From Akebia trifoliata (taxonomy: Eukaryota; Streptophyta; Magnoliopsida; Ranunculales; Lardizabalaceae), in contig JADQWC010000453.1 of NCBI GenBank assembly GCA_017979445.1, positions 1 through 64,000 on the forward strand: a DNA stretch of 64,000 bases, read 5' to 3'. This document shows positions 1 through 11,990 of this stretch, one piece after another. Numbering within the stretch: the first letter of the stretch is position 1; the number at the start of each line of letters is the position of its first letter. A program made the position numbers and the translations under genes. The notes beneath the pieces were generated by a model. That model saw nothing but the letters and a program-made list of their open reading frames with translations, did not search any database and was not told where the DNA came from.

Positions 1-3000
1 CTTAGTACTAACAAAAGGTGTTACAAAGACCCCATGATCATCTTTGGGGATTGGGAGTTTGGTTCAAGTATCTCTCGTGAGGGATTTAGGGTTCCTCAGA
101 CCTTTCATGGTAAGCTATGCCTTTAGCTCCTGATAATGTTTGCTTTTTATATTATACTTTGGTTGAGCAAGTCAGTCTGATTTGATCTTGGCTCTTTTGT
201 TGATTCTTCTACCCTTTTTTACTGTAAAGAATGGGAAAGAACAGCACAGAGCCTCCAAAAAAAAGAAAGAGGGAGCCAAGGAAACCCAAATGAGGATGGT
301 TGAAAGAAAACAAACCTATCCATTGTTTTCTCTTCTGCATTGACTACCTACACGACGTGCTCCTACTCAACCTTCCGAAAAGATCACCGAGAGCACCCTT
401 GATCCTCTTTTCTGCCAACTTAGCCATTTTCCTACACTAACCCCCATTCTTACATCATGAATATTGACCTTTCAAACTTCTCCCTCTTGCTCCCTCGTTC
501 TACAAAGGTTACCCCACCCCCTGGTGAATAGAGCAAGAAGAAGAAGAAGAAGAATTTGGCTCCTCATGACACTATGTAGGTTGTTGGGGCTTAGCAATGT
601 GTATTGGTTCCCAATGATTAGGCTGCGACTGTTAAGCTGCCCGAAAGGGCCCCTACCCAGGAATGGCAGGGCTCCAACAATGATAGGAAGGTCAGCCCTA
701 CTAATAAGCTCCAATAGTGCAAGAGGCGTAAGCTCAAGTGGAAGAGCCCTTCTTTTCTCTTGGTGTAGACACCCCATTTTCATACTCACCTGATTAATCA
801 ACCCGTCAACCCGATTGTGACGGTTCCCAATGATGGATGAATATTCCAATGTTTTTATTTTGTTACTGGATATATTTCAAAAATTCGGATGAGGTATTTC
901 AAGTAAGATAAAGTTTAGAAACCATGCTACGCTAGAAAAATATCCCAAAACATCAAAAATGACATCTTAACTCAAAAGTCCTCTTTGAGGGCAAAACGAT
1001 AACTTTTCCAACCCTAAAAATCAAAAATCTTAAACGAATAATTAAAATATTAATAAGCGTAAAGTGAAACCTTAATAAATTAAATTAAAAATTTTAAACA
1101 AATAAAATCAATTAATTAAGCCCACGACCAAAATTTTAAGTGGTAGCCCACTTACTTTAGTGGGGCCCACATAATATTTATTAAAAGACCCTTCTATCTA
1201 GGGTCCCAAAGAATTAAAATATAATTAGGGGGTTCTCTAAAAATGTTAAAATCTTCATTGTATGTAATAACCTAATTAAATAGCTTAACATTTTCTTGAA
1301 GGGACTTAGGCAACCTGAAAAACTCTTAAAAAACTCTATAAAAAAGAGCCTTCACAACCTAATCTCGCAGGTCAAGAAAAATCCAAGGAAAGAGAGGCCA
1401 AAAACTCTCCCCAGCCTTCCCAAAACCCTAAATCTAAAGTCTTAACTCCTTACTTAACATGCAAACCCTATTTTTTACTCAAAAAACACCCAAAAATCCT
1501 CCAAAACACCCAGAACATCCAAAAATTATTGAAATCTAGGAGTAATATACTTCATCTCGGAGATCGAAAGCAGATTTAATGATGGAGACAACAATAGGAA
1601 GACTCATACAAGGAACGTACTCCGTTCCTTCTGAGGGAATCAACCATCACAATCATCAAGATAAACTTATTTTTTTTATTTTTTTATTATTTAGGTAATT
1701 TTTTAGTAATGTAATTTTTGAAAAAAGTAGAGATTGACATTTGTTAGGCGGAATTGGTGCCTAACACCTTCCAATCCCGTAACATGATCCCCAGACCCTT
1801 AGTTTCTTTTTTGTAGATCAGTACTATTTATCTATTTAAATTCATGATTCGATTCCTAGATCGTAAACTAGGTGGTAACTCCCAAACACTAAAAAAATGG
1901 ATCCAATCCCACAGATCGATGGCGCTTTCACCAGGGGGAATCAAAATTGGAGGATCCCAGTGACTATAAGATCACCCTCAAGGATTTAACCTTTCGTTGG
2001 TTAGGCAAGGAAGGACACGTCATTGAAGGGCACGAGAATTAGCACTAGTGGCCTGACTTAACTTCGGGTGTTGCTCTGGTCAGCAACAAGGACAACGAAG
2101 TAAAGAACCCCATAATTGTATCCTCACTCCTTTCCCACTCCATCCTTCCCAAGGACATAAAATTTGTTGATCGAGCCAACCTTGATCTGGCCTTTGCAAA
2201 GTTCTCCCAAGGTCTTTATTAAGTAACATATTATTCTTTCTACACATGTCTAGCTTTACATCTTATCAGTTTTTCTGATTGTTACCTTTCTTTATAGGTC
2301 AACATGCAGTTACCTTGCCTAGGGAGTATGAAGAGAAGCTGGCTTTGCTTGACTGCCAACTAGCTTCCTCTGATCATGTTACTCAAGAGGTCAAAGAGGA
2401 CTTTGATGCCACCTTGGCTCAGATCACTAAGGCAAATGACACCTTGGAGGTCAAGAATAAGAAGCTTGCGGGAACTCGCTAGCTGCAAGGAGAAAGTGGA
2501 GAGGAGGTATGCAGAACTAGTGGACCTCCAAGAAAATGTAAAACAGCAGGACTTCAAACTGGTCTTCTTCAAAACTGATCTTGAGTAGTGTCTAGAAACT
2601 GCCCTTAATTCTTTTCTAAAGACTCAACTCGAATCAACGTAGGTAAAAACTAGGATAGGATAGGCCAAGGAAGGCAAGGTATAGATCAAAAATCTATTTG
2701 GTCAATTGCAAGCTCTTTTTTTCACAAGTAGTAGAGGAAGCAGCTACTAAGGCCCAACTTAAAGGTTTCGAGGCTACTCAACTATAGTACAGAGACGATG
2801 AAGAAGAAAAGGAATCTGATGAAGTTTTTTATACAAGGATCTACTAAAATGGCAGGGTAGATATGAACGCTTTCCCCTCTCTCTGATCCAAAAGAAGGAG
2901 ACCTGTCAGCCCCTGATCAAGCCAATACTTCTAGTTAGGTTCATGCTAGTAATCAGGTCATTGATCCTTGTCAGGCGAAATGGGTCAACCGATCCAGCCT

Positions 3001-3046
3001 TATTTCACCTCATTCCACTCACCATGCCCTTCCTGCTAAAAACTAA
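1..3046 (+). pseudogene. Accessory ORF of a Tat-like gypsy element (PF04195-like), copy 1, broken
   Basis: The first base corresponds to 21072 in the second copy, so the 5' part lies outside the window. A coding block ends at 119 before a GTAAGC donor. A second block runs to 763 and is rich in lysine/arginine near 530-555. A solo LTR interrupts at 764-1930. A third block ends near 2221 at a GT donor, the intron ends TTTATAG at 2298, and the last block (2299-3046) is coiled-coil-like with an acidic C-terminus. Many stops exist in the best frame. The family (putative gypsy-type transposon) is recognised from the N-terminal part preserved in the second copy. Such ORFs are known as antisense additions downstream of pol in Tat elements, which fits the reverse-strand pol further right. 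Function unknown. Confidence 0.6.
764..1930 (+). mobile_element. Solo LTR of Tat/Ogre-type family, copy 1
   Basis: Begins TGTAGACACCCC and ends GGCGCTTTCA, the same ends as the LTRs of the full element at 32841-51485. It contains the family motif GGTGCCTAACACCTTCC near 1759 and a TATA-like TCTATAAAAA near 1333. No internal retroelement sequence flanks it, and both flanks are halves of one accessory ORF, so it is a solo LTR. Flanks CTTGG and CCAGG could be a decayed 5-bp duplication but do not match. It lacks about 0.35 kb present in its counterpart at 21828-23359. Confidence 0.8.
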
Positions 3047-3566
3047 CGACCTTCTTTTTGCTCTTGCTATGTTTTCATTTTTCTATTCACCAATTTTGTA
3101 ATCAATCTCCACCATTAATAAAAAAAAAATTTGTTTTTTTATCTGAATTTTCATTATGTAATCAACTTTCATAGTTAATGAAAAATTTTCCATATGAAAA
3201 ATCTTGCACTTCGTTCTAACTTAGTGTCTCATTATGTAACTAATGTGTTAACTATTGCAATGCTCTTATTTGAATGATATTTGTTCTGATCTTTGCACCT
3301 TACTCCTTCCCCTCAAGTGCTACCTAAAGTTTTCTCTACCTTAGGTAGACATTTTATGAGATGATGAGTGTATTATACCATCAAATGGTGTTTTATACTA
3401 CATTGGTTGACTTTGATATTTATAACTTGTAAGAGTCATACTAACTCCTGTAGTGCTAGAGGTGGAATTTTGTCGTCCTGACCCAATAGTCATGTTATCA
3501 TTCTAGACAGTAGATGTCACTCAGGTCCCTATGTCACATCGGGCTGGACTTATTTTACTTGGGCAC
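3047..3566. other. Non-coding spacer between accessory ORF and tandem array, copy 1
   Basis: AT-rich. It holds short near-repeats of the form TAGTTAATGAAAAATTTTCC and TTATGTAATCAAC, and no coding stretch I can support. It aligns with 24519-25114 of copy 2. Confidence 0.5.
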
Positions 3567-4255
3567 AAGGGCCCCACTAAGTACTCTACCACTTAGGATA
3601 GAGTAGTGTCTCTAAAATCCTGATCCTAAAAGGGCCCAACTAAGTATTTTTCCACTCAGGACAGAACAAGGTCATTAAGACTCTGACCCCGAAAAGGGCC
3701 CAACATAATATTTTTCCATTCAGGACAGAAAATGGTCACTAAGATCCCGACCTCCAAAAGATCACATCTCAGTGCTTTGCCATTAAAAATAGAGTAAGGT
3801 CACTAAGACCTTGACCCCCAAAAGGGCCCAACTTAGCGTTTTGCACTCAAGATAAAGCAAGCTCACTAAGATCTTGACCCCCAAAATGACACATCTCAAT
3901 GTTTTGCCACTAAGGACAAAACAAGGTCACTAAGACCTTGACCCTCAAAAGGGCCCAACTCAGTGCTTTGCCACTTAGGACAAAACAAAGTCACTAAGAT
4001 TTGCGTTTTGCTACTCCAGATAGAGCAAGGTTACTAAGACGCTGACCCCCAAAAGAACCTAATAAAGTGTTTTAATACTCAAAACAAAATAAGGTCATTA
4101 AGACCCTGACCTTCAAAAGGGTCCAACTCAGCACTTTGCCACTCAGGACAAAGAAAGGTCATTAAGACCCTAACCCCTAAAATGACCCAACTCAACGTTT
4201 TGCTACTCAGAACAAAGTAAGGTCACTAAGACCTTGACCCCCGAAAGGGCTTAAC
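3567..4255. repeat. 64-bp tandem repeat array, about 11 units, copy 1
   Basis: Units run GGGCCCAACT...GCCACTCAGGACA...AAGGTCACTAAGACC...GACCCCCAAAA with a spacing of about 64 bases, for example unit starts at 3632 and 3696. The array lies between the forward accessory ORF and the reverse pol, the hypervariable 3' untranslated position where Tat elements are known to grow tandem repeats. Units differ from each other by several bases, so the array is old. Confidence 0.85.
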
Positions 4256-5441
4256 TCTTCTCTTAGGCGGTAGGACACATTGCCACTCAAGTTAGTAGAT
4301 GTTTCTTATTGAAGTATTTCTATAGCTTCTGATCGTAGCTTTCTAGCCTTACCAGTGTTGTTTGTCATTTTTTTTCAAGCAAGTCCAACTCTGCTACTAT
4401 CTATTTGTTGTTCTGGTTAGTTTGAACCACCTTTGAACACAGTGTAGGGAAGTTATTTTCAATATGTATCATTGCCTACATTCCATAAGCCATATCTAAT
4501 AAAGATGATTCAGTAGAGGTTTTAGCAGTTGTCCTATAAGCCCATAATACTCTATGCAACACTATTGTCTACCTATCGTTCGCCTTTCTTAACCTTCTCT
4601 TTAGTATGTTAATAAGTACCTTATTTTTGACTTCCGCTTAACCATTTCCCTATGGATATTGAGGTGAAGAGATCAACTGTGTTATCTCATGTTCCGTGTA
4701 GAATAACTAGATCTGCTCACCTGAGAGTCGTTTCCCATCATTTGATACTATTGTATGAAACAGACTAAACCGAGAAATTATGTCTTTCTAGATGAATTTT
4801 TAAACTTCCTATTAGAGAATCCTAGACAGAGTGAGTGCTCCTACTCACTTAGTGAAGTAATCGGTTGCCACTAATAGGAAGGTTTCCTAGTACTCTAGTC
4901 AATAGACCAATCAATTATATCCCCTACTGTGTAAAAAGCCATAGGCTGACTATAGAGTTGAGTTGAAAGGTTGGCTACTAGATGATCCTCCCATGTTTCT
5001 AGAAGTTATCACAATGTTTGATGTACAGGGAAACATCTTTCTGTAAATACGACTAAAAATACCTTTGTGAGAGTATTTTATGCGTTAACGATCTTGTACC
5101 TGAATGATTCCCACAGTCTCCTTTGTGGATTTCACTCAACACCTCTTCTGCTTCTTATAGTATTAAACAGTAAAGCAAAGTCTCTCCCATGAATTTTATG
5201 TACAACTATCCATCTAAGATAGCATAACATTCTGTTTTGGTCTTTACTCATCTTATCTCCTTAGGATCGTCAGGTACTTGCCTTGATTAAAGAAAGATGA
5301 TAATTAGATTCATCTAGCCTCGATCGCTTGCTGTTACTACTAAGTTGACTTGTTCAAGCTCGTCGATAGATGGTCTTCCTTGAAAATAGAGTGGGAGTTT
5401 TCTCCTATCCTATCCTATTAACATCGAGGATACATGAGCAG
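4256..5441 (-). pseudogene. Integrase part of reverse Tat-like gypsy pol, copy 1
   Basis: Reverse translation of about 4600-4420 gives a degraded version of the gypsy integrase C-terminal region, including the string VLWAYRTTAKTST followed by MAYGM and an ELDLLEKK-like stretch. Further right, traces of the catalytic core (an SPWPF-like block near 4940, a DYFTKW-like block near 4860) and of the N-terminal region preceding the HHCC domain can be seen. Stops and frameshifts occur throughout. Compared with 51591-52578 it lacks about 0.3 kb including the extreme C-terminus. The reading continues in RNase H on the far side of the Athila insertion (15247-15660). Confidence 0.7.
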
Positions 5442-6745
5442 TGTCTCAAAATACTAAATTATCTCCATTTTACCTACGTATTTATCTTATTTTTTTGTCC
5501 TTATTTCATTATTTAAATAAATAATTATGTTAAGTCTCCATTTATCACATTTCATGTTATATCATGTTAAGTAGGCATAATTGTACAAAATAATTGTAAA
5601 TATTAGAAAACTGATTGTGTGTGTTCATGATACAAGTCAATGATCAACTTATCCAGATGGACACCACATTACTTAAGTAAGAGTGCAATGCAATTAGGAA
5701 GTCAGATCAAGCATGCAATGTAAAAATGAAGTCTTAATGCTTCTAAGGCACTACGATGCGGTGGATTCTCAATGTGGTGTAGTCTTCCTTGGTTGACTCG
5801 TCCTAAATTTTCTCCATGTTGTTTCACACATGAGATTATATGTAAGAGTGATGACTGCTATATTTTGATTATTCAAGAACATCTCAAATCTATAAATAAA
5901 TCATTTTCCCAATTTAGAAAAAGTCCTTGGGATATTCTCCCTTCTTTTTCTCTCACAATGCCTTTGGCATTTCTCTATAATTTTTATTTTCTAGTTAGGT
6001 TTTAAATCAATAACTTCTATAATTTCTCAAAGAGATAATATATCTTGGTTATCATGAATACAAGTGTAATTTTCCTTTATTTCTCTTATATCCTTGCCAT
6101 AACCATAGGTTAGACTGCTTCAATTCATAAAAGTAGGAAACCTATAAGCAAGCTTTAATTCAGAATTATTTTTTTATCTTTTCATGCTCTTTATAATATT
6201 TATAGAATTCACTTCAAGGTTTTGTCTAACTCTAATGGATCAAAAGTTTAGTTGAATCTCTACACCTTATATGCTTAACTTAGATGTTCTATGCTTAAAT
6301 AAGATCAAGAAAAATATGCTTTACTTAGATATTTGGTAATAGGGACTTCGCACATTAGTAAGTGAAGGAGTCTTAACTACAGTATTTTCTCAAAAGTTTC
6401 AGGCCATATCTTCGAATTCAAGGAGCTCATACCAAGCCCTTGTTGTTGAATGCAAAGAAGAATAAACTTTAATATTGTTTTATGTGGTAATCGTATGTTA
6501 CTCTAATCACTAATAGATGTTTTATCTTTTGTTACCTAGTATAATTTCATCTTCTATTGCTTTAATTTTCAACAATAATTTACTCTCCATTTTGTTTTAC
6601 AAAAACACAAAATAAGTTTGACCTATCACTTAGATTAACTTCAATTTATGTTAAGTTGGTAACATCCCCTTTTTCTCTTGGGTTCGATCTCCTATTTGCC
6701 CACAAGCTAAGAAGAATATAAATCATAATTTCTGATGGAATGATA
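5442..6745 (+). repeat. 5' LTR of Athila-like element, copy 1
   Basis: It starts TGTCTCAAAATACT and ends near TGGAATGATA. It aligns along its whole length with 13932-15246 and 52579-53862. A TATAAATA box lies at 5891-5898, and the conserved string CTTGGGTTCGATC lies near 6678. Confidence 0.85.
5891..5898 (+). promoter_or_regulatory. TATA box in Athila-like 5' LTR
   Basis: TATAAATA within AATCTATAAATAAATC. The same box is at 14387-14394 in the 3' LTR and 53026-53033 in the copy-2 LTR, so it marks the probable U3/R promoter of this family. Confidence 0.6.
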
Positions 6746-6763
6746 AAGACAACATCATGATTT

Positions 6764-6780
6764 TAGCACCACTATCGAGG
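6764..6780 (+). other. Primer binding site of Athila-like element (decayed)
   Basis: TAGCACCACTATCGAGG lies 18 bases after the LTR. It resembles the TGGCGCCGTTGCCGGGG site usual for Athila, and copy 2 has TGGCACCACTATCTAGG. I did not resolve which tRNA it matches. Confidence 0.55.
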
Positions 6781-7701
6781 AAATGTGTAGTTGTTCTATG
6801 TTTGTTGAAGTTAATTTATTCTTTTTTTATTTCAATTATGTTTTTATTTTCTGTCGATCAAAAAAATTTTGAAAAAATTAAAAATATATATGTCATTGCA
6901 ATCAGGGAAATAAACTAAGATCTGTAAGAAAAATTTTGACACAAGTCCCTAGGTTTTAATGTGGAGAGTGCACTGTTCACTGTACCACATTGAATTTGGA
7001 AAGTTGAGTCTTCAATTTTTGACACTGTCCTTATTTCTTCTTCTAGATTATAATGGTAGGTTCAGTTTTTGTTTTTTTCTTTTTTGTTTTGTTCAATTTT
7101 GATACTCTGTTTTTTTTTTGTAGGTTGGAGAATATTTGAACAAAAAGATCAAGTTCAATTCATTAGATCCAAGATTCATTCCATCTTGCTAAGTTTTTTT
7201 CCTTTATTTTTCTTTATTTTAGTTAGGTATTTTTTCTGTTTTAGATTCATTTGTATTAGGAATGTTGTAAAACTTTCATAGTTCATTAGTTGTCCAAAAC
7301 AGTTTGGATTGTAATAAACTAGAGAAGGATGACGGTTGGACGACATCGTCACGTCTCCTTAGGTTCACACACCAAATTTGGAATGGATGGCCTAAGTTGA
7401 CTCAACCCGTCTAGCACTGGAGGTAAAATCAAAATACCCACGCCTCACATTGTTAGTGGGTTATTACTTGCCTTTGTTTATTATTTTTTACTTTGCACAC
7501 ATTTGGATTAGTTAATTAAGTTTAGTAAAGAGCACCCCTCTTTTAGGGATGACACCATAACTAAGGATTGAAGGTGATTACTAATTCCTTGCTCTAATTA
7601 GGATAATCAACTCACTAGCCATCCAATCAAACTAATTAGAATCAATTAGACTTGACTATAAGTCTCATGAGCTCAATAGGAGAAATCTGTTTCAAGTTGT
7701 G

Positions 7702-7850
7702 CCAATTGCACTTCTTGATCATATTTGGCATCTAGTAAGATCTTGCCTTGTTAAGGGGATAGACTTAGTATATTCAAAAAAGGAAGGTGATTTAAGAGTA
7801 TCCTTGCTTATGCATTGTACACTGCCTCTGATGTGGAGATCTGAATTTAA
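7702..7850 (+). repeat. Leader module shared with the Tat element
   Basis: This stretch, just upstream of gag, shares the ordered blocks ATTGCACTTCTTG, AGATCTTGCC, GGGATAGACT, TCTATTC-like, ATTTAAG, CCTTGCT, ATTGT and TGGAGATC with 38587-38750 in the Tat element and 54828-54970 in Athila copy 2. Its role is unknown. Its position suits an RNA packaging or translation-control element. Confidence 0.5.
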
Positions 7851-8096
7851 ATTTATAGAACCGATTTGGAAGGCTAGTTGCACAATTTCTAATCAATTAA
7901 GAATTGTCTATAGTTAGGCAACCTATTTAGGTCTAGTCTTTTCTTTCGTGATTGTTTGAAATACTCTGTGGATTGCATGCTTGGTAGATGATTTAGGAGT
8001 AATACATTAGAACCATTTGATCTTGAGATCGAGCATACCATCAGTAGAATCCTTAAGAGACCATCATTAAACATGATGGGTAATCGAGAGCAAACT

Positions 8097-8883
8097 CTCA
8101 ATGAGCTTTTCACTTTTATTTTTGTTACCCTACCTACATGTATTGTGTTACCATTAAACAATGCACCATAATTTGAAATTAGGGCAACCACCATAAATAT
8201 GCTCCCTAAGTTTCATGATTTAGAACATGAACAGTCGTCTACCCATCTCAATCGATTCTTGATCATATGTCAAACATTTACAAACTAGAATTTAGATGAG
8301 GAGAGTGTTAAGCTCATATTATTTCTATTATCCTTGGAAGATCATGTAGCTCCATGTTTAAACTCCATAGCTCTCAATTTCATAAATTCATGGGGTATTT
8401 TATTTAAGAAATTCATGGCCAAATTTTACTTAAGGGCAAAAATTGAGAGAATGAAATATACAATTAGGAATTTTAGAGGGTTTCAAGATGAATTTTTTTT
8501 CGAAACTTGGAAAGATTCAATGATTTTTCAATCAAATGCCTATATTATGGCATTGAAAAAGCATAGTTTGTGCAATACTTCTATCGAGGATTAACAATGT
8601 ATCAACATATCTTAGTTGAGTCTATGTATAAATGTCAATTCATGAATCAAACTCCCAACCAAGCGTACAATTTTCTAATTGAGCTAGCTGAGAGTGCTCA
8701 AAATTGAAATACTAATAACGAAGAGTTTGATAGAAAAGTTCATGTTAAGAAGCCAAGAATTTATGAGATGAATGTAGACCCTAATCTGAAAAATATTTTG
8801 TCCAATCTAGTGAGTGGTATGCACAATCTTACAAGGAAGGTAGATACTTTCAGCATCTCAACATCCAACCCTCACTAAGATTC
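8097..8883 (+). pseudogene. gag: Athila-like gag, copy 1
   Basis: The reading frame shows the retrotransposon gag (capsid) pattern: a FHDLE...HLNRFLIICQTF block, then KLILFLLSLEDHV, then KKFMAKFYLRAKI and RNFRGFQDEFFFETW, followed by FYRGLT and AYNFLIELAES. This order matches Athila gag, which forms the virus-like particle that packages the RNA. The frame carries stops (for example after NNAP and in QTFTN*N) and ends before a complete zinc knuckle: about 0.23 kb that still exists in copy 2 (around 56060-56283) is missing here at about 8943. Confidence 0.75.
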
Positions 8884-9559
8884 TCGCTCAATTTCATAAG
8901 TTTCAGTCAAGCAAACTTGTTTATGTGTTTTGTGCGACGCTAACGACCATTTTATGAATCAAGCCATTGTTTCATAAGTCCCGTATTAATCACGATAATC
9001 TACAAAATATAGAGCCATTATTATAGATTTTATGCCCAGTTATAATTTATCTGGCCAACAAGAGTCATCTTTAGAATCTATTGTGGTAAAGTTGTTGAAG
9101 TAATAATAACAGCTTAACCAAACTCAACAGCTGACCAATAAAAATCAAACTCAGATTAATCAGGTCATTACTCAGTCTATAGCTAAGATGAAAATTTAGT
9201 TGGGTCAGTTTGCTCTATCCCTTAGAGGGAGAGAGAAAGGGTAATTCCCTAGTCAAACTATTCCCAACCTTAGAGGACAACCTACAGTTTCCAACGGACC
9301 GAAAGGACAATACAAAGTAGGAAGTCATTTAGGTAATCAATAAGATTTTGTCCAAGCTATCCATACCATAAGGTTAGGAAAGAAGGTAGATAACAAGGTC
9401 CAACCTATTGATGAGGAAGATGATGTCCCAAAAAAAGACAAAATTCAAGTAGAAGAAATCGTAGAATCTCCTAAAAAGAAGGAGAAAGATTTAGAAAACT
9501 TTCCCATTATTCCACCAATTCTTAAAACTCCATTTTCCCATCTCCTTAGAGATAATAAG

Positions 9560-10245
9560 ATGAGTAAACAAATTGAAGGTATCCTCAAAATTTTTCAAAA
9601 TGTGCACATCAATATTCCATTCTTAGATACCATAAAGCAATTACCTTCTTATGCAAAATTTCTGAAAGATTTGCCCACAACTAAAAGGAAAACACCATTT
9701 CCTTTTGAAGTCATCATGGCAATTCAAGTTTTGTCTCTCATCTAGCAAATTGTTACACCAAAATTTAAAGACCCTGGATGTCCAATAATTTTCATTCACA
9801 TTGGAGATCAAGTGGTCAAAAAATATCTCTTAGACTTAGGGGCAAGTGTGAATCTTATACTTGATTTATAAACAACTAGATTTTGGGGTTTTGAAAAACA
9901 TCGACATCACGTTGAGCTTAGCCGATAGGTCCATTAACGTTCTTAAAGGTATAATTAAATATTTGATAGTAAAAGTCATGGATTTCTATTTCCTACTAGA
10001 CTTTGTATTCTTAGACATAGAGCTAGTGATCAATTCACATAGTCATGTTCCTATAATCCTAGGATGTTTATTTTTAGCAACTTTTAATGTAGTCATTCGT
10101 TGTAGAAACAAGATTATGACTTTAGTATTTGGGGATATGAAAGTCAAATTGAACATCTTCCATAATTTTAAAGGAATTAATATAGATGATGATGTGAAGG
10201 AAGTAAACATGTTAGATATGTTAATCAATCAAACGTGTCAAGATT
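9560..10245 (+). pseudogene. Athila-like aspartic protease region, copy 1
   Basis: From 9560 the frame reads INIPFLDTIKQLPSYAKFLK, typical of the Athila gag-protease linker. The active-site motif is LLDLGAS near 9833, with DLGA in place of the usual DTGA/DSGA; DLGA is common in this lineage. A one-base shift near 9860 leads into 9861-10245, which has the protease flap and C-terminal pattern including ADRSINVLKGII and VPIILGCLFLAT. A stop occurs at 9743-9745. It would cleave the Gag-Pol polyprotein if intact. Confidence 0.7.
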
Positions 10246-10589
10246 AAGGTATTATGATTCCTTAGAAAAATGTTTGACCCGCTTTGGTCAAGATTTTGAC
10301 ATAGAAGAGTCCATAAGCGAGTTTATGTTTTGCTTGAATCTGTTTCTTATTTAAACTCTACACATTGGCATGCAAAAATAAAAAATCTTCCTGATCGTAC
10401 TTCCACTTTCATTTCTTTCCAAATTGAGTATCCCATATTAAAACTCAAAGTGCTTCTAAAGACTTTGAGATACACATTTCTTGACAAAAATCAGATTTTA
10501 CAGGTGATAATTTCCTCTCACCTTAGTATAGTGCAAGAGGAAAAGTTGTTAAAAGTTTTAAGAAAAATCAAGAACCTATTGGTTGGACC

Positions 10590-11990
10590 ATAACTAACAT
10601 CAAGGGAATTAGTCCATCTGTGGTAATGTACCAAATTCATCTAGAAGATTTCACTAATCCTTTCTTAGAATCTTTAAGAAGGCTAAATCTTGTCATGAAG
10701 GATATAGTCTGTAGTGAAGTCATGAAACTATTAGATATGGGTATCATCTACCCCATTTTTGACAGTTATTGGGTAAGTTTCATTTAGGTTGTTCCTAAAA
10801 AGTCTGATATCACTATGATAGTCAACCAAGACAATGAGTTAATTCCTACTCGAGTCCAAACTAGATAGAGAATATGTATCAATTATAGGAAACTCAACTC
10901 AATGACTCCCAAATATCACTTCCTAGTACCTTTCATTGATGAAATGTTAAAGCATCTAGCAAAAAATTCTCATTATTGCTTCTTGGATGGTTACTCAGAG
11001 TACAACAAAATACCCATTGCTCCTACTGATCAGGAGAAAATAACTTTTACTTGTCCCTTCGAAACTTTCACATATCGCCCATATCCTTTGGGTTATGCAA
11101 TGTACCAACTACTTTTCAACGGTGTATGATGTGTATATTTTAGGATATGATAGAAAGATATCTCAAAGTGTTAATGGACTATTTTTTTAGTATTCGGATT
11201 AAGTTTTGAGGAATGTATCCATCACTTGACTTTGGTCTTCGTGAGCTGTAAGGAAGTCAACCTAGTATTTAATTGAGAAAAATGTCATTTTATGGTAATA
11301 TTTGGAATTCTTCTAAGGCACATTATGCTTGTAAAAGGGATTGAAGTAGATAAAGTGAAGGTGGGTTTAATAGAAAAGTTACCACCTTATAAAACTGTAA
11401 AAAAAATTAGGTTATTCCTAAGCCATGCAGGTTTCTACAATAGATTCATTAAAGATTTCGGGAAGATCTCGAAGTCTTTTTATGAATTCTTAAACAAAGA
11501 TGTTTTTTTCAAATTCTCAGAGTCATGTCTTTTTGTGTTTAACAAGCTTAAATCTGTGAGTAAACCTCGGCATCCATCATTCAACCTCCAAATTGGAATG
11601 TTCTATTTGAGGTTATGTGCGATGTATCGGATTATGCCATAAGTATTGTCTTAGGTTAGGGAATCGATAAAGATCCTCACATTATCCTATACACCAGTAA
11701 AATCCTTAGTGATGCTCAACTTAACTACTCTACAACAAAGAAGGAAATGCTACTAGTAGTCTATACCATTGATAAATTCCTCCCCTACCTAATAGGATCA
11801 AAAGTTGTGGTCTACACAAACCATGCTACTTTAAAGTACCTTCTATCTAAAAAAGATGCTAAAGCAAGGTAAATCTGTTGGATTCTACTCTTGCAAGAGT
11901 ATGATCTTAAAATTTGCAAAACACGTGTACATTATGCACGGGATCCAGACCAAAGATCTAATTTTTTGCATATCCCGTCTCGTCTTAGAG
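10590..11990 (+). pseudogene. Athila-like reverse transcriptase and RNase H
   Basis: The RT fingers and palm are visible: GWTITNIKGISPS near 10580-10610, VVPKKSDIT near 10790, INYRKLNSMTP near 10880, FIDEMLKHLAKNSHYCFLDG at 10930-10990, then QEKITFTCPFETF. The catalytic box, expected as MDDF, reads MDYF near 11170, so the second metal-binding Asp is lost. The connection (LFLSHAGFYNRFIKDF, 11410-11460) and RNase H (LNYSTTKKEML near 11715, KVVVYTNHATLKYLLSKK near 11800) follow in shifting frames. Integrase would be next but is absent. Confidence 0.8.

Noticed and set aside
464..849. Overlapping forward and reverse open frames of 109 and 125 codons
   Set aside because: They are shadows of the accessory ORF, whose likely frame (KKKKNLA..HDTM) is a different one and is shared with copy 2.
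3567..4255. CRISPR-like regular array
   Set aside because: Units are contiguous 64-bp tandem repeats without unique spacers, in a plant nuclear retroelement.
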